From an uncultured Synechococcus sp. (lineage in GTDB: Bacteria > Cyanobacteriota > Cyanobacteriia > Phormidesmidales > Phormidesmidaceae): a stretch of DNA of 64,000 nucleotides. Position numbers and translations under genes: made by a program. Numbering within the stretch: position 1 is the stretch's first letter; every line of letters starts with the position of its first letter. The notes beneath the pieces were generated by a model. That model made no database searches. It was not told the DNA's origin and saw nothing but the letters and a program-made list of their open reading frames with translations. This document shows, piece by piece, positions 1-9,535 of this stretch. The stretch lies in NCBI GenBank assembly GCA_937911865.1, contig CALDSK010000098.1, forward strand, positions 1 through 64,000. Direction: 5' to 3'.

Positions 1-116
1 GGTGGTACTTAAACCTTACTTCATTACCCTATTCGCAGCCCCTATTGGTGCAACAGCGCCAATCTTCTCCTATAATTCTGCCATCAGCAGGCTGTAACTG
101 AGTGCAAGAACAGTAA

Positions 117-1391
117 TTAATTGTGCAATGTAATGAGTTCTTTCGTAGTCATACGACTCGGGGATAAAGCACTCATCGCATTTACAGCACTCATCGCTGA
201 CGTCACCGCCCCTTCGTGCAGGCAATCGCTGAGATAAGCACCTGTATGATAAGTATTATGTTCCCCACTTGTAGCTATGACCTCATCTCGATATCGAAAA
301 GCGTCAGCATCAAAAAATGGCGTGTGATGCTGCTGCACATGGATGAGCTTATCTGGAGAGATTTTGCTTTCTAAGTTGAAGGCCAGACTATATGCTGTTT
401 GAGAAGTGATGCCGCACAGCTGGTTGAGATAGGCGTTATAACCCCAACCGATGTCCGTTTGAAAGAAGTCGAATTCGGAGCCTCGTTGAATATGAAAAGG
501 CTTATAGAGGGTGCGATCGCTATGCAAAACCGTCTTCGCATAGTTTGGTCTCCATGCCTGAAACCGTTTTACCTCGTCAGGTCTAGGATCCGCGACTAAG
601 CGTAAAAATTGATCTGGCGGCGCAGCAAATACAAGCTTGTCAAACTGATGAGAAAAAGGACGACTATCTCCGAGTCTCCCATCGATTTGAATCCTTCCAT
701 TCGTACGATGAATGGCTCGGACCTCAGCGCTCAAATGTACCTCGCCCGAAAACCTGGAGAGAATTTTTTCAATATAAGCATACACACCGCCTTTGATTCG
801 AAACCAATGACCAAACACGTAGCGCCGCAGTGACGGAATTGCTAGCTGGGCCGGAAAGTTATCAATGGCGTTGTAGGGCATAGAGTAGCTATACATCGTC
901 AGGACTTTCAGCCAGGTTGTTTGGTCATTTCCCTTTGAGAAATACTCTGATAGAGGCTGACTGGCTAACTGCTCAATGCGATCGCGATGGGTCTTTATCC
1001 ATAGTCCAAGGGACTGCGCATACAGTGCTTCCAAATGCAGCAGCACGCGCCACTTTTTTACTCCCTGAAAGTTGTTATTAATCATCACTGTCGATAGAAA
1101 GTGACGCCCACCTTTAAGGAAGAGTCCTGAGCCAACCTCTACTGGTTCTAGGGACATGCATAAGTCTTCCATTAGTTGCCGAAAGTGTGTAAACTCTGCG
1201 GAAAATTCAAGCACACCTAGCTCTAGTCGATCTGAGCAGTTTGTCTGAGGGGACACATTTTTATTTAGCGTGCGAATATGTCCGCCCAAGCTACTTTGTC
1301 GCTCATATACAGTGACTTCATGGCCTTGTTGATCCAGCAGATAAGCTGAAACCATGCCGCTAGCGCCACCGCCCACAATAGCGATTTTCAT
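117..1391 (-). CDS. FAD/NAD(P)-dependent amine-oxidase-like oxidoreductase
   Basis: A 424-residue flavoprotein-like enzyme. The N-terminus has the dinucleotide-binding fold signature IVGGGASGMVSAYLL, followed by the acidic strand end VTVYERQSSLGGHIRT, as in the amine oxidase/protoporphyrinogen oxidase superfamily (NAD(P)-binding Rossmann-like). A second FAD-contact stretch, FDKLVFAAPPDQFLRLV, lies near residues 250-265. No signal peptide is seen, so it is probably cytoplasmic or membrane-peripheral. It is last in a minus-strand run behind a CrtI-like gene and glgP, with a spacer holding a 15-bp tandem array just upstream of the start. The substrate cannot be read from the sequence; relatives act on polyunsaturated lipids, carotenoids or amines. 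Confidence 0.8.
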   Translation of the reverse strand: MKIAIVGGGASGMVSAYLLDQQGHEVTVYERQSSLGGHIRTLNKNVSPQTNCSDRLELGVLEFSAEFTHFRQLMEDLCMSLEPVEVGSGLFLKGGRHFLSTVMINNNFQGVKKWRVLLHLEALYAQSLGLWIKTHRDRIEQLASQPLSEYFSKGNDQTTWLKVLTMYSYSMPYNAIDNFPAQLAIPSLRRYVFGHWFRIKGGVYAYIEKILSRFSGEVHLSAEVRAIHRTNGRIQIDGRLGDSRPFSHQFDKLVFAAPPDQFLRLVADPRPDEVKRFQAWRPNYAKTVLHSDRTLYKPFHIQRGSEFDFFQTDIGWGYNAYLNQLCGITSQTAYSLAFNLESKISPDKLIHVQQHHTPFFDADAFRYRDEVIATSGEHNTYHTGAYLSDCLHEGAVTSAMSAVNAMSALSPSRMTTKELITLHN

Positions 1392-1409
1392 TGCCGAAGC
1401 CTCCTGTTA

Positions 1410-1454
1410 ATATCTAAAAACTGAATGTCTAAAAACTGAATGTCTAAAAACAAA
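1410..1454. repeat. 15-bp tandem array, 3 units
   Basis: Three head-to-tail copies of a unit close to ATGTCTAAAAACTGA; the outer copies have 2-3 changes. It sits about 20 bp upstream of the minus-strand oxidoreductase start at 1391, so it occupies that gene's leader. It is one of many locus-specific short arrays in this window. Confidence 0.85.
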
Positions 1455-1460
1455 GGTGAA

Positions 1461-3008
1461 TCAAGCCGCTGTTAGCAACGGTACGCCCGATAGCCGCTGG
1501 TATAACATGGCTCCAGTCCAGAAGGTCGGCGCAAATCCTGGATAGCCCGAGGACGCATTGCAGAAGTAAAAGCTCTGAAGAGAGGTGTTGTGGTTTAATC
1601 GCCCCAGGCCCATATTTTTAGGTGTCAGGCTAGATCCTTAGGAATTACCCTGCGGGCAGCGGCAAAAGCGTTCGTTTGTGGTGAGGCTGCCGGTAATTCT
1701 AAAGACTAAATGCTCTCGAATATTAGGCATATAATCTCTTTCGACGATGTTGAGTATGGTCTCTAAAATTTCTTCTTTTTTACGGTTGTAGGCTTTGCGA
1801 TCACGCTTTTGCAATTCATCAAAATAGCGATAGTTCGCCACCGTTAAAAACTCAAGAATCTGGCAATCCTCAGGGTAGTCACGCTTGGCTGTAGTCAACA
1901 GCGTTGGTGTAGTAATGGCAAAGCTGGGCCGAGAGAAGTCATTTTCCTCATACATACGCTTAAAGGCTGCATTGAGATCGACATCTTCGCTGTGGAAAGT
2001 ATTCCAGGGGCCAAAGCCATACTCGCGTAAGTCCAAATCCTTCACAGCGCAGTAGGCCATGAAGTTAGATGGTGAATAGTCGTAGTCCAGCTTACGCTGC
2101 ACGCTAGGAGAGAATTTGTGAAGGCCAATCATACTGGCAGCCTTTTTAGGATCGATGTTGCAAATGATGCGATCGCCCCAAAACACACAGGTTTCATGAC
2201 TACGCCGATCAATCGCCTTCACGCCCTTCACCGTTCTTCTCTCAACCAAAAATTCTGTGACTTCTGTGTCAGTGAGTACCTTGCCACCATTCTCTTCGAT
2301 GCTGCCCACCAAGGAATTAATCACATGCTCAAAGTGCTGAGTGGGGTAATAGGCTCCTTCTTGGTAGCCGGTAAATAAAATGACCCAGGCATAAAAAGAG
2401 AGTTGTTCGGGTGGGAGCAAAAAGTCTGGCCATTGCAGCGCCAACAGTGTTTGGGCGGCTTCAGGAAGCTGATATTCATCAAACACATCTGGAGTGTGCT
2501 GCCATAGTGGTGAAGCGCTCAGAGCAACTGGCAGCTGTTTGAGCAATAGCTGAGGGCGCATCGGTGGAGAAAGACACTTTAGCCCCTGACGAACCTTTTG
2601 CACCGCTTGAATGAAGCCTTGAATGTGGCTTGTATGCTCAGGGAACAATGCCGATAGCTGCTTGGCTAGCTCGTCCGATGCAGACGGAATCTCCAACGAG
2701 TAGCCAGGGATGTGCATATGGTCAAATCCATTGAGGTCGTAGCGTTCGAAGGTGATATTTTTATCGAGTCCAAGCTGCTTTAAAACTCGGTTAACGGTGT
2801 TGCCTTCGCCACAATCCCAAACGTAGTGCAGTTGAGCATTGAAATGGTATTTTTTGGCCATGGTAAAGGTATGGCCAAACCCACCTGGATATTCATGCGC
2901 CTCAAGTATATAAACCGTTTTACCGTCCTTCGCCATCAGTGCACCAAACACTAGCGCCGATAGGCCACTGCCCACAATTAAGTAGTCTGCTCGCTCATTC
3001 TCTCGCAT
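1461..3008 (-). pseudogene. CrtI/CrtH-type FAD desaturase-isomerase-like gene with in-frame stop
   Basis: The gene starts at 3008 (MRENERADYLIVGSGLSA, FAD-binding GSGLSA, then LEAHEYPGGFGHTF). It resembles the phytoene desaturase/carotenoid isomerase/retinol saturase superfamily. Translation stops at a TAA at 1638-1640 after residue 456 (ending RFCRCPQGNS). The same frame stays open for 58 more codons to a TGA at 1461-1463. That tail reads GSSLTPKNMGLGRLNHNTSL and later SGYPGFAPTFWTGAMLYQRL, the conserved C-terminal FAD-binding segment of the family. Relatives have a Tyr or similar residue at the stop position (CPQG-N-x-Y-G), so a TAT/TAC to TAA change is the simplest reading. It is either a recent nonsense pseudogene, a sequencing error, or a protein of 456 residues lacking part of its cofactor site. 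It lies 75 bp downstream of glgP on the same strand. Confidence 0.8.
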
Positions 3009-3083
3009 TGCCTCATATTCGCAACGAAACCATAGGTTTTAGCGTAGAAGTTAACCTTGAGGAAGCTGTGAGGAGCATCCTGT

Positions 3084-5630
3084 TTAATTTGCTAGTTGAG
3101 GCAGCTCGCAGCTGCCTGCATCAAAGCTGTAGGCATCTAAGTCAATGGTGACTGGCTTCACTTTCCAAATTTTGTCACAGTACTCTCGAATAGCACGATC
3201 AGAGGAAAATCGGCCACTGTGAGCGCTGTTCAAAATAGACATGCGACACCAGCGATCGCGCGCCTGATACGCCTGACTCACCTGTGCTTGAGCCGATAGG
3301 TAAGATGCGTAGTCAGCTAGGAGTAAATAGGGATCGTGCCAGAGTAGATTATCTATTAGCGGCTTAAACAAATCGCGATCGCCCTTAGAAAAGTAACCTG
3401 AAGTCACTAAATCAACCACTTCTTTTAGCTCAGCATTTTGCTGGTAAATGGCATAAGGCCGATAGTCCTGCTGCCGCAGCGCTTTGACTTCCTCGACGGT
3501 TAGCCCAAACAAAAAGAAATTTTCTTCTCCGACTGCATCCCTAATTTCTACATTGGCCCCGTCTAAGGTGCCGATAGTCAGCGCACCATTCATCATAAAT
3601 TTCATATTGCCAGTGCCAGAAGCCTCATAGCCCGCTGTGGAGATTTGTTCAGAGAGATCGGCAGCCGGGTAGATTTTTTGACTGTTGGTGACATTGAAAT
3701 CGGGCACAAAAACAACTTTGAGGCGATCGCGTGTCACCGGATCGCGATTGACCACATCACCAATGGCCGTAACAAACTTGATTATCAGCTTGGCCATGGC
3801 ATAGCCTGGTGCGGCCTTCCCGCCAAAGATAAAGGTTCGTGGCGGAATATCAAGGTTAGGATTTTGCCGAAGGCGATTGTACAAAGAGATAATGTGGAGC
3901 CCATTTAGGTGCTGACGCTTATACTCGTGAATCCGCTTCACCTGGATATCAAACAGAGAATGAGAATCGATGGTCATCCCTAGGCGCTGCTCGATATGAT
4001 TTGCCAGGTCTTGCTTAGTGGCCTGCTTCATCTGCTGCCAATCAGCACAAAAACCAGCATCATCAACGTAGGCTTCTAGCTGCCGAAACTCTTCTAAGTG
4101 AGTAATCCAACTACGGCCAATCTTGTGGTTGAGCAGTGACGTGAGCCGTGGATTATTGACGACGATCCAACGGCGAGGGGTAACGCCATTTGTAATGTTG
4201 GTAAATTTCTCAGGGAAAAATTCGTAGAAGTCTCGTAGCACCGTTTTCTTGAGGAGGTCGGTATGTAAAGCTGCAACCCCATTAATCGCAGAACTGCCAA
4301 CACAGGCTAGGTTCGCCATGCGCACATAGCGTTCGCCACTTTCGTCAATCAAGGACATCCGGGTCAGGCAATCACCATCGCCCTTGCACCAAATACGAAC
4401 AGACTCCAAAAAGCGCGCATTAATTTCATAAATGATTTCCAAATGACGCGGCAACAGCTTTTGAAACAGGCTCACGGGCCACTTTTCTAACGCTTCTGGC
4501 AACAGGGTGTGATTGGTGTACGCCAACGATCGCTGGGTGATGTTCCAGGCCGTGTTCCAGTCGAGGTGCCGCTGATCTAACAGCAGTCGCATGAGTTCGG
4601 CAACGGCGATCGCTGGATGCGTGTCGTTGAGCTGAATCGTGCACTTTTTTGGGAATGCATCAATGGGTAAATCGCAACCATCTAAAATGCGTAAGAGGTC
4701 TTGCAGAGAACAGGAGACAAAGAAATACTGTTGTTCTAGTCTCAGCTGCTTACCCCTGATTTGTTCATCGTTTGGATAGAGAACTTTGCTCAGATTTTCG
4801 GAGGCCACTTTGCGATCGACCGCGCCGTAATAATCTCCTCGGTTAAACGCGTCAAAGTCAAACGACTCTGGTGCTTCCGATTTCCATAGGCGCAGCGTAT
4901 TGGCCGTATCAACCCGATAGCCCAAAATCGGCGTATCGTAGGGTACACCCATGACTTCCCAGTCAGCCACCCAGCGTATGCGGTAGTTTCCGTCATCGTC
5001 GGTATAGCTTTCCGTGTAGCCACCGTACTTTACAGGCACGGCCCATTCAGGGCGAGCAATTTCCCAAGGATTGCCATAGCGCAGCCACTTGTCAGTAATT
5101 TCGACCTGCCAACCCTCTCGAATTTCCTGATCGAAAATACCAAATTCGTAGCGAATGCCGTAGCCCAAGGCAGGCACTTCCAGCGTTGCTAAAGAATCTA
5201 AATAACAGGCGGCCAGACGACCGAGACCACCATTTCCTAGACCAGGCTCTTCTTCTTGTGCCAACAGATCCTCCAAATCCAGACATAGAGAATCCATGAC
5301 GTCTCGAATGGGCTGGTACAGGCCGAGACTCACCAGATTGTTGCCCAGATGTGGCCCCATTAAGAATTCGGCAGACAGGTAGAAAACGGTGCGAACCTCT
5401 TGGTCAATGTATGTGGCGGTGGTGCCCAGCCAGCGTTGCAGCATGCGATCGCGCACTGTGTAGGCTAAGGCAAGATAGAAGTCGTTTTTACTGGCGAGCT
5501 TGGGAAATTTGCCCTGGATATAAAACAAATTATCTAAGAAAGCGCGTCTCAAGGTTTCTGGACTCAGCCCTGTGCGATCGTCTTCAACCCTCAAATTGGT
5601 AGACGTGGGAACATTGGTAGAAAATGTCAT
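3084..5630 (-). CDS. glgP: Glycogen/alpha-glucan phosphorylase
   Basis: An 848-residue protein, normal for the GT35 phosphorylase family. It releases glucose-1-phosphate from glycogen using pyridoxal phosphate in the cytoplasm. Visible family hallmarks include YLSAEFLMGPHLGNNL near residue 90, EEEPGLGNGGLGRLAACYLDSLA near 130-150, IQLNDTHPAIAVAELMRLL near 335, NITNGVTPRRW near 480, and the PLP-lysine segment EASGTGNMKFMMNGALTIGT with the lysine near residue 675. The start is supported by a GAGGAG ribosome-binding site just upstream. It is first in a minus-strand run with two FAD oxidoreductases downstream. It would supply stored carbon in the dark or under stress. Confidence 0.97.
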   Translation of the reverse strand: MTFSTNVPTSTNLRVEDDRTGLSPETLRRAFLDNLFYIQGKFPKLASKNDFYLALAYTVRDRMLQRWLGTTATYIDQEVRTVFYLSAEFLMGPHLGNNLVSLGLYQPIRDVMDSLCLDLEDLLAQEEEPGLGNGGLGRLAACYLDSLATLEVPALGYGIRYEFGIFDQEIREGWQVEITDKWLRYGNPWEIARPEWAVPVKYGGYTESYTDDDGNYRIRWVADWEVMGVPYDTPILGYRVDTANTLRLWKSEAPESFDFDAFNRGDYYGAVDRKVASENLSKVLYPNDEQIRGKQLRLEQQYFFVSCSLQDLLRILDGCDLPIDAFPKKCTIQLNDTHPAIAVAELMRLLLDQRHLDWNTAWNITQRSLAYTNHTLLPEALEKWPVSLFQKLLPRHLEIIYEINARFLESVRIWCKGDGDCLTRMSLIDESGERYVRMANLACVGSSAINGVAALHTDLLKKTVLRDFYEFFPEKFTNITNGVTPRRWIVVNNPRLTSLLNHKIGRSWITHLEEFRQLEAYVDDAGFCADWQQMKQATKQDLANHIEQRLGMTIDSHSLFDIQVKRIHEYKRQHLNGLHIISLYNRLRQNPNLDIPPRTFIFGGKAAPGYAMAKLIIKFVTAIGDVVNRDPVTRDRLKVVFVPDFNVTNSQKIYPAADLSEQISTAGYEASGTGNMKFMMNGALTIGTLDGANVEIRDAVGEENFFLFGLTVEEVKALRQQDYRPYAIYQQNAELKEVVDLVTSGYFSKGDRDLFKPLIDNLLWHDPYLLLADYASYLSAQAQVSQAYQARDRWCRMSILNSAHSGRFSSDRAIREYCDKIWKVKPVTIDLDAYSFDAGSCELPQLAN

Positions 5631-5720
5631 ACCTGTCTCCTCTTGGTGTCCCTTCTTTATATCGCTAGAAACAAGAGATTAGCTAAGTTTGTAATGCTTG
5701 TTAGGAATGATCAGATAGCT

Positions 5721-5741
5721 AAGGGAGTAGCACTTAAATAA
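5721..5741 (+). repeat. Terminal inverted repeat of IS copy 1 (right end)
   Basis: 21 bp beginning AAGGGAGTAGCAC, matching the reverse complement of 7049-7069 at 18 of 21 positions. The outer edge is at 5721. Confidence 0.7.
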
Positions 5742-5749
5742 TATCCCCG

Positions 5750-6996
5750 CTACGACGGTTGTATTGTAATCGCCCACTTCGGCAAGTCTAGTGAAGGATA
5801 CCAATCGACGCGAAACTCAGCTAGGGTCTGTGAGTCTACAGAAATGCCTTTTTCATAGGTGCCGCTGAGATAATAAACAATCGGCTCAAAGCCTTTCCAA
5901 GTCATATGAGAGGCCCATTCTAAGATGGTTTCCACTGAGTCAAGAATGGCCCCATTCCAGAACTGCTCAAGTGCAGCCCAGCAGCGCTGTCTTGGTGAGC
6001 ATTCCCTAGCGCCGCAAAGCGACGCGGGGTCTCACCGCTCCACCGGATTATATTTGCTGTGATAAGGCGGATAGTAAATGAGTTCGAGCGTTAGACCACT
6101 GTCTCGGGCAAAGGTGACTAAGCGTTTGATGAATTGTGTACGGTTGGAACGCGTTGCCCCACCGCTATCGAGATTAATCGCTAGGGTGGTAATGTCACGA
6201 TAATTCTGTCTGTTGTTTGTCCACCAGTTGACGAGACAATCGACTACAAAGTCAGGTGTTTCAGCTGACTCACCAAAAAAGATAGTCAGTTCATCAGTCG
6301 CTAGATTGAGAATACCAAAGGGCACTAAGACCGCTGTCCATTGGGTGTCATGGTCGTCAGCATTAGGGGCCACTAATCGACGGTCGTGACCGCCACGAGA
6401 GAGGGTGCCCACCTTCACTTTGGCCTTCGCATCCATCGATATTCTCAAGGTATGAGGGTCTGCATCGGCCGCAGCATTAGCTGCTTTGACATGGTCAAAA
6501 ATAGCATCCGTCTCTGGGATTTTCTTCTGCGGTTTAGTTTTCAGGGTTTACGCAAACGATACCCCAGACGATTTAGGATGTCACCCACGGTTTGACGCGT
6601 TGGCAAGTCCTCATCTGCGTAGCCCTTTTGAAGAATCAACTGGTCACGCACTTCGCGAGCCGTCACTTTCAGGTAGCGAAATGTCGTTTGAAACTTTGGA
6701 TCGGCTTGAGCCTCTTCATCCACCAACTCACGAATATCTTGCTCTAGATGAGGCAGCAACGCCTCCGTTTTTTTGCGGCCTCTTGCTGAGTAGTTATCCT
6801 CGTACGGGATACCGCTCTCTAGACTGTCGAGCCCACGTTGAACCATCACTCTATCCCAACCCATTGCCCTTTCTGTCTTCCGGGCTGAGCCGCTGAAATA
6901 GTCCAACGCTACTTGCGCAGTGAAGGCTCGTCTCTTGGCTCCTGTCAGTTTACGGGCTGCATCCTTAAACGTTGCTTTCACTTGCTCTGTCAGCAT
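5750..6996 (-). pseudogene. ISAzo13-family transposase, frameshifted and interrupted
   Basis: Three pieces of one DDE transposase lie end to end on the minus strand. The N-terminal part (6541-6996) ends RLGYRLRKP. It continues in another frame after a single-base loss in a CCC run near 6547 (the shifted frame reads LKTKPQKKIPETDAIFDHV). The middle part holds LAINLDSGG and IYYPPYHSKYNPVER, the catalytic-region motifs. It then meets a TGA at 6032-6034 contributed by a 47-bp inserted mini-element, after which the original frame resumes with the C-terminal part (WKGFEPIVYYLSG) to the TAG at 5750. With the lesions repaired it would be about 400 residues, normal for the family. Confidence 0.85.
5989..6035 (-). 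mobile_element. 47-bp hairpin mini-element with CGCT target duplication
   Basis: This segment interrupts the transposase between the VER and CW codons of the conserved YNPxERCW motif. CGCT flanks it on both sides (5985-5988 and 6036-6039), consistent with a 4-bp target duplication. On the minus strand its ends pair (GTGAG with CTCAC). The centre forms a further stem GCGTCGC-TTT-GCGGCGC with one G-T pair. Net insertion is 51 bp, so the reading frame is kept and only the TGA inside it breaks the gene. A related copy is at 52814-52852 (33 of 39 positions alike, all differences transitions). Confidence 0.75.
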
Positions 6997-7048
6997 GGGG
7001 CACTAAGAGAAGGGTTTACCACTGACAGCTTAAGTGATTTTGGGGGTG

Positions 7049-7069
7049 TTATTAAAGAGCTAGTCCCTT
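7049..7069 (-). repeat. Terminal inverted repeat of IS copy 1 (left end)
   Basis: On the minus strand this reads AAGGGACTAGCTC and continues to TTTAATAA. It pairs with the right-end repeat with three mismatches. The base pair after the outer edge belongs to the truncated second transposase. Confidence 0.7.
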
Positions 7070-8185
7070 GAGCATCACGCTCGGATGTATCCCTTTCTAT
7101 GTCATCGTCATCGCCCAACTGAGCATGGTGGGAAAATCTATTAACATCGTCCCGTTCCAGTGCTGTTCAAGTACACCCCAACACCGTTCTATCGGATTGT
7201 ATTTGCTGTGATAGGGCGGATAGTAAAGGAGTTGAATTGGTGTTCTAATCTGGTCTACCCAATCGACCATCCGCTTGAGAAACTGAGTTCTCACACCGCT
7301 ATTCTCAGGACCATTGTCCATTTTGATTTGCAGTAGCGGTATCTGATGCTGACACTGTGGTGTGAGTTTCTCCCACCAAGCTTTCAAGGTATCGACAATG
7401 AAATCGCTTGTTTTATAAGAACAGCCAAAGCTGATGAACAACTCTCCGGTATCTTCATCGACAATGTCGCAAGGAATATAGCGTTCTTTTATCCCCATAT
7501 CATGGTCGTCGGCTCGCCGATTTCCTCGGGTGAGTCCACCTCTCGATAAGTTACCTAGATGAACCGTCGCTTTGCAGTCTGAACTCACCCTTTTGGCACA
7601 ATGTTCTACGGCTTGCTGGTCTTTGTCGGCGATGTTATCAAAAATCAGATCGGTCTCAGGGACTTTTTTAGGCTTGACTTTAACCACTTTGCGCAAACGA
7701 TAACCCAGTCGATTCAAGACCACTGCCATCGTACTGGGCGCGGGCAGTTGCTCGTCCCGATAGCCCTGAGATTTTAGTTGACTCAAGGCTTCTGCGGCGG
7801 TCAGTCGAGTGAAGGCCACCGAGCTAGTAAAGCTCGGCTCCTGCTGGGCATGCGCTTCAGCCAGTTGTTTGAGCGCTGCGGCGGCCGAGGGTTCGCGCTC
7901 TTCCCAGCGCTTGTTGCCGCTGCGGGCTGATTGCGCACCTTGACAGACAATCTCTGTGCGTTGCTCGGCTATGCCGACGCTCACGCTGCGTCGATTCCAA
8001 CCGAACTTGCTTTCTGCGCTGCGAGCGCTGCCGTTGCAGTACTTCAGCGTCATCTCTGCTTGGAATGCTCTGCGCTTGACACCGGTTAGGTAGGTAGCAG
8101 CTAGACGCAAATCTTCGAGCTGGGACTCACTCAACTGTTGGTCCATTCGCAATCGCCTGAATCTTCCTTTGAGAGGTTGACTCAT
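7070..8185 (-). pseudogene. ISAzo13-family transposase, truncated copy 2
   Basis: A second, diverged transposase starting at 8185 (MSQPLKGRFRRLRMDQQ). It carries the family segments LNRLGYRLRKVVKVKPKKVPETDLIFDNI near residue 160, IKMDNGPENSGVRTQFLKRM near 290 and LLYYPPYHSKYNPIERCWGVLEQHWNGT near 325. A TAG at 7097-7099 replaces the tryptophan of the MTWKG motif seen in copy 1. The frame then reads KGIHPSVML and runs into the inverted repeat of IS copy 1 at 7069. About 50 C-terminal residues are therefore missing. A possible outer end of this element, AAGGTAGTTTCTGCC on the minus strand, lies near 8213-8227. The gene is inactive unless the 362-residue protein functions. Confidence 0.8.
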
Positions 8186-8227
8186 TCATTTTATCCGAAC
8201 GGTATCTTTTTTGGCAGAAACTACCTT

Positions 8228-8810
8228 AGCAGTCAAAAGACTTATGTTGTTAAATCCAGCTAGACGTTACGACACCAACGTTAGCTATCGTACGACAGTG
8301 CCATTTAGCGTTTTGTTGTTGTGAGGTAGAAGCTGAAAGTGATGAATTTTTTTGTCTAACCTTTTTGCCTAACCATTGCTAATTACTGATGCTGATTGAG
8401 CAGTGACCTATGACAGACATCTTGAGACTGACAGTACCATTTCGATCTTTTTGCCTCACCAAGCCGACACAAAATTGACACTATGAAGATTCCTGTACCG
8501 TCTTGACTAAGGTATTAGACTTGCCTGTTATTCAGCTCACGTAGCGCTTCTGAATAACCTTAGATTTCGCTACAGATGTGAAGGTTTCGCGATGTGCCAC
8601 TTGAACAACTGCCTTCTCAGCCTCATCTTGCCTGGGAACAGGCTACTTCAAAGGCTTATAGCTTTTTGTCGCCTGTCGTTTTGAGGTCTTAAAAATATCC
8701 TGAGTTGTAATTAGAAAGGTAATTGGAAATTTTGTGCTGCGAGTGTCATCTAAAATCAGCCGGTTTTGAACCACGCTGCTTATGACCGCGAGCTTAGGTT
8801 CTGCGGTTTC
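8228..8810. other. Gene-free spacer
   Basis: About 580 bp between the transposase remnants and the next gene. I see no open frame with protein-like composition, no RNA gene and no clear terminator. It is probably IS flank and remnant DNA. Confidence 0.5.
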
Positions 8811-9176
8811 TTAGCGGTTATGCATTTTTTGATCTGGCGCCAACTGGCCTATGAGCTGCTGTTTAATTTCAACAGATGCTGGCGGCGTTTCTGTTAATTG
8901 AAGAGCTGGTGAATGGATGGGTTGTATGATAGTAATGCAGTTGTCTGCGATCGCATCATCTAAAATAGCCAACAGTCTTTTCTCTTGTTCGTCTAGCTTG
9001 TTTGATTGCTCACTGCGGTAAACGCTGATTTGTTTAGCTACGCCCGGTGCTAGCTCACTATTGAGCAGTGCAATCCGAACCAGCGTTTCTAGACTATTAG
9101 ATTTCGAGTTGACGGTTAGCATCGTGACTTCTGGCAGCTTTCCTGCTGGTAGCTTTCCTTCTGGCAGTGAACTCAA
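8811..9176 (-). CDS. Small hypothetical protein with KLPEG-type N-terminal repeat
   Basis: A 121-residue protein I do not recognise. The body (LETLVRIALLNSELAPGVAKQISVYRSEQ, then EKRLLAILDDAIADNCITII) looks helical and protein-like. The first 15 residues (LPEGKLPAGKLPE) are encoded by 15-bp tandem repeats at 9131-9167. The true start may be the Met at residue 19 (MLTVNSKSNSLE), which would leave the repeats in the leader. No signal peptide or membrane segment is seen. Confidence 0.55.
   Translation of the reverse strand: MSSLPEGKLPAGKLPEVTMLTVNSKSNSLETLVRIALLNSELAPGVAKQISVYRSEQSNKLDEQEKRLLAILDDAIADNCITIIQPIHSPALQLTETPPASVEIKQQLIGQLAPDQKMHNR
9131..9167. repeat. 15-bp tandem array, about 2.5 units
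   Basis: Units CTGGCAGCTTTCCTG and CTGGTAGCTTTCCTT followed by a partial third copy. It lies over the first codons (or leader) of the minus-strand small gene ending at 8811. Confidence 0.75.
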
Positions 9177-9535
9177 TGTAGTGGATTATTCTCAATAGGT
9201 AACTCAGTTGAAAGAACCAATTAGGCTTGTGTTTTTTGTAAACTAAGCTGTTGATCCTCGTAAAAGCTACTGAAAGAAGACGCTACAGTACTCTATTGGC
9301 GGCAGAGAAACAGTTAATTATGCGGTGATTTTTAGAGGATATAGAGGATTGTGATGGAATTTGCAGTCGTAGGTACACGTACACGATATGAGAGTCTATT
9401 TACGTTATTATCTTTTGGTTGTGATTGTCTAGCTCTCTATGCTCTCTCTACACTGCTGTTCTGCCTATGCCTCCCAGGCTGTGTAGTCTCGTTCTCCATA
9501 AGACTCTCCGCTTAGCGTCGTTAAAATTGTATAGG
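9177..9535. other. Gene-free spacer
   Basis: About 360 bp with no convincing reading frame, terminator or RNA signature. Confidence 0.45.

Larger units (their letters stand above)
5721..7069 (-). mobile_element. ISAzo13-type insertion sequence, decayed copy 1
   Basis: A 1349-bp element bounded by 21-bp terminal inverted repeats. The right end at 5721-5741 starts AAGGGAGTAGCAC, and the left end at 7049-7069, read on the minus strand, starts AAGGGACTAGCTC; they match at 18 of 21 positions. It contains one transposase pseudogene. At 7069/7070 its left end directly abuts the broken 3' end of a second ISAzo13-type transposase gene, which suggests insertion into, or a rearrangement with, that older copy. 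No clear target duplication is visible at the outer ends. Confidence 0.75.

Noticed and set aside
1..116. Possible gene end at the left edge
   Set aside because: Only a frame of about 17 codons is open on the minus strand; not enough to support a gene.
6541..6560. Programmed -1 frameshift in the copy 1 transposase
   Set aside because: The CCC-TGA site is not a classical slippery heptamer, the related copy 2 is in one frame, and the gene has a second lesion, so decay is the better explanation.
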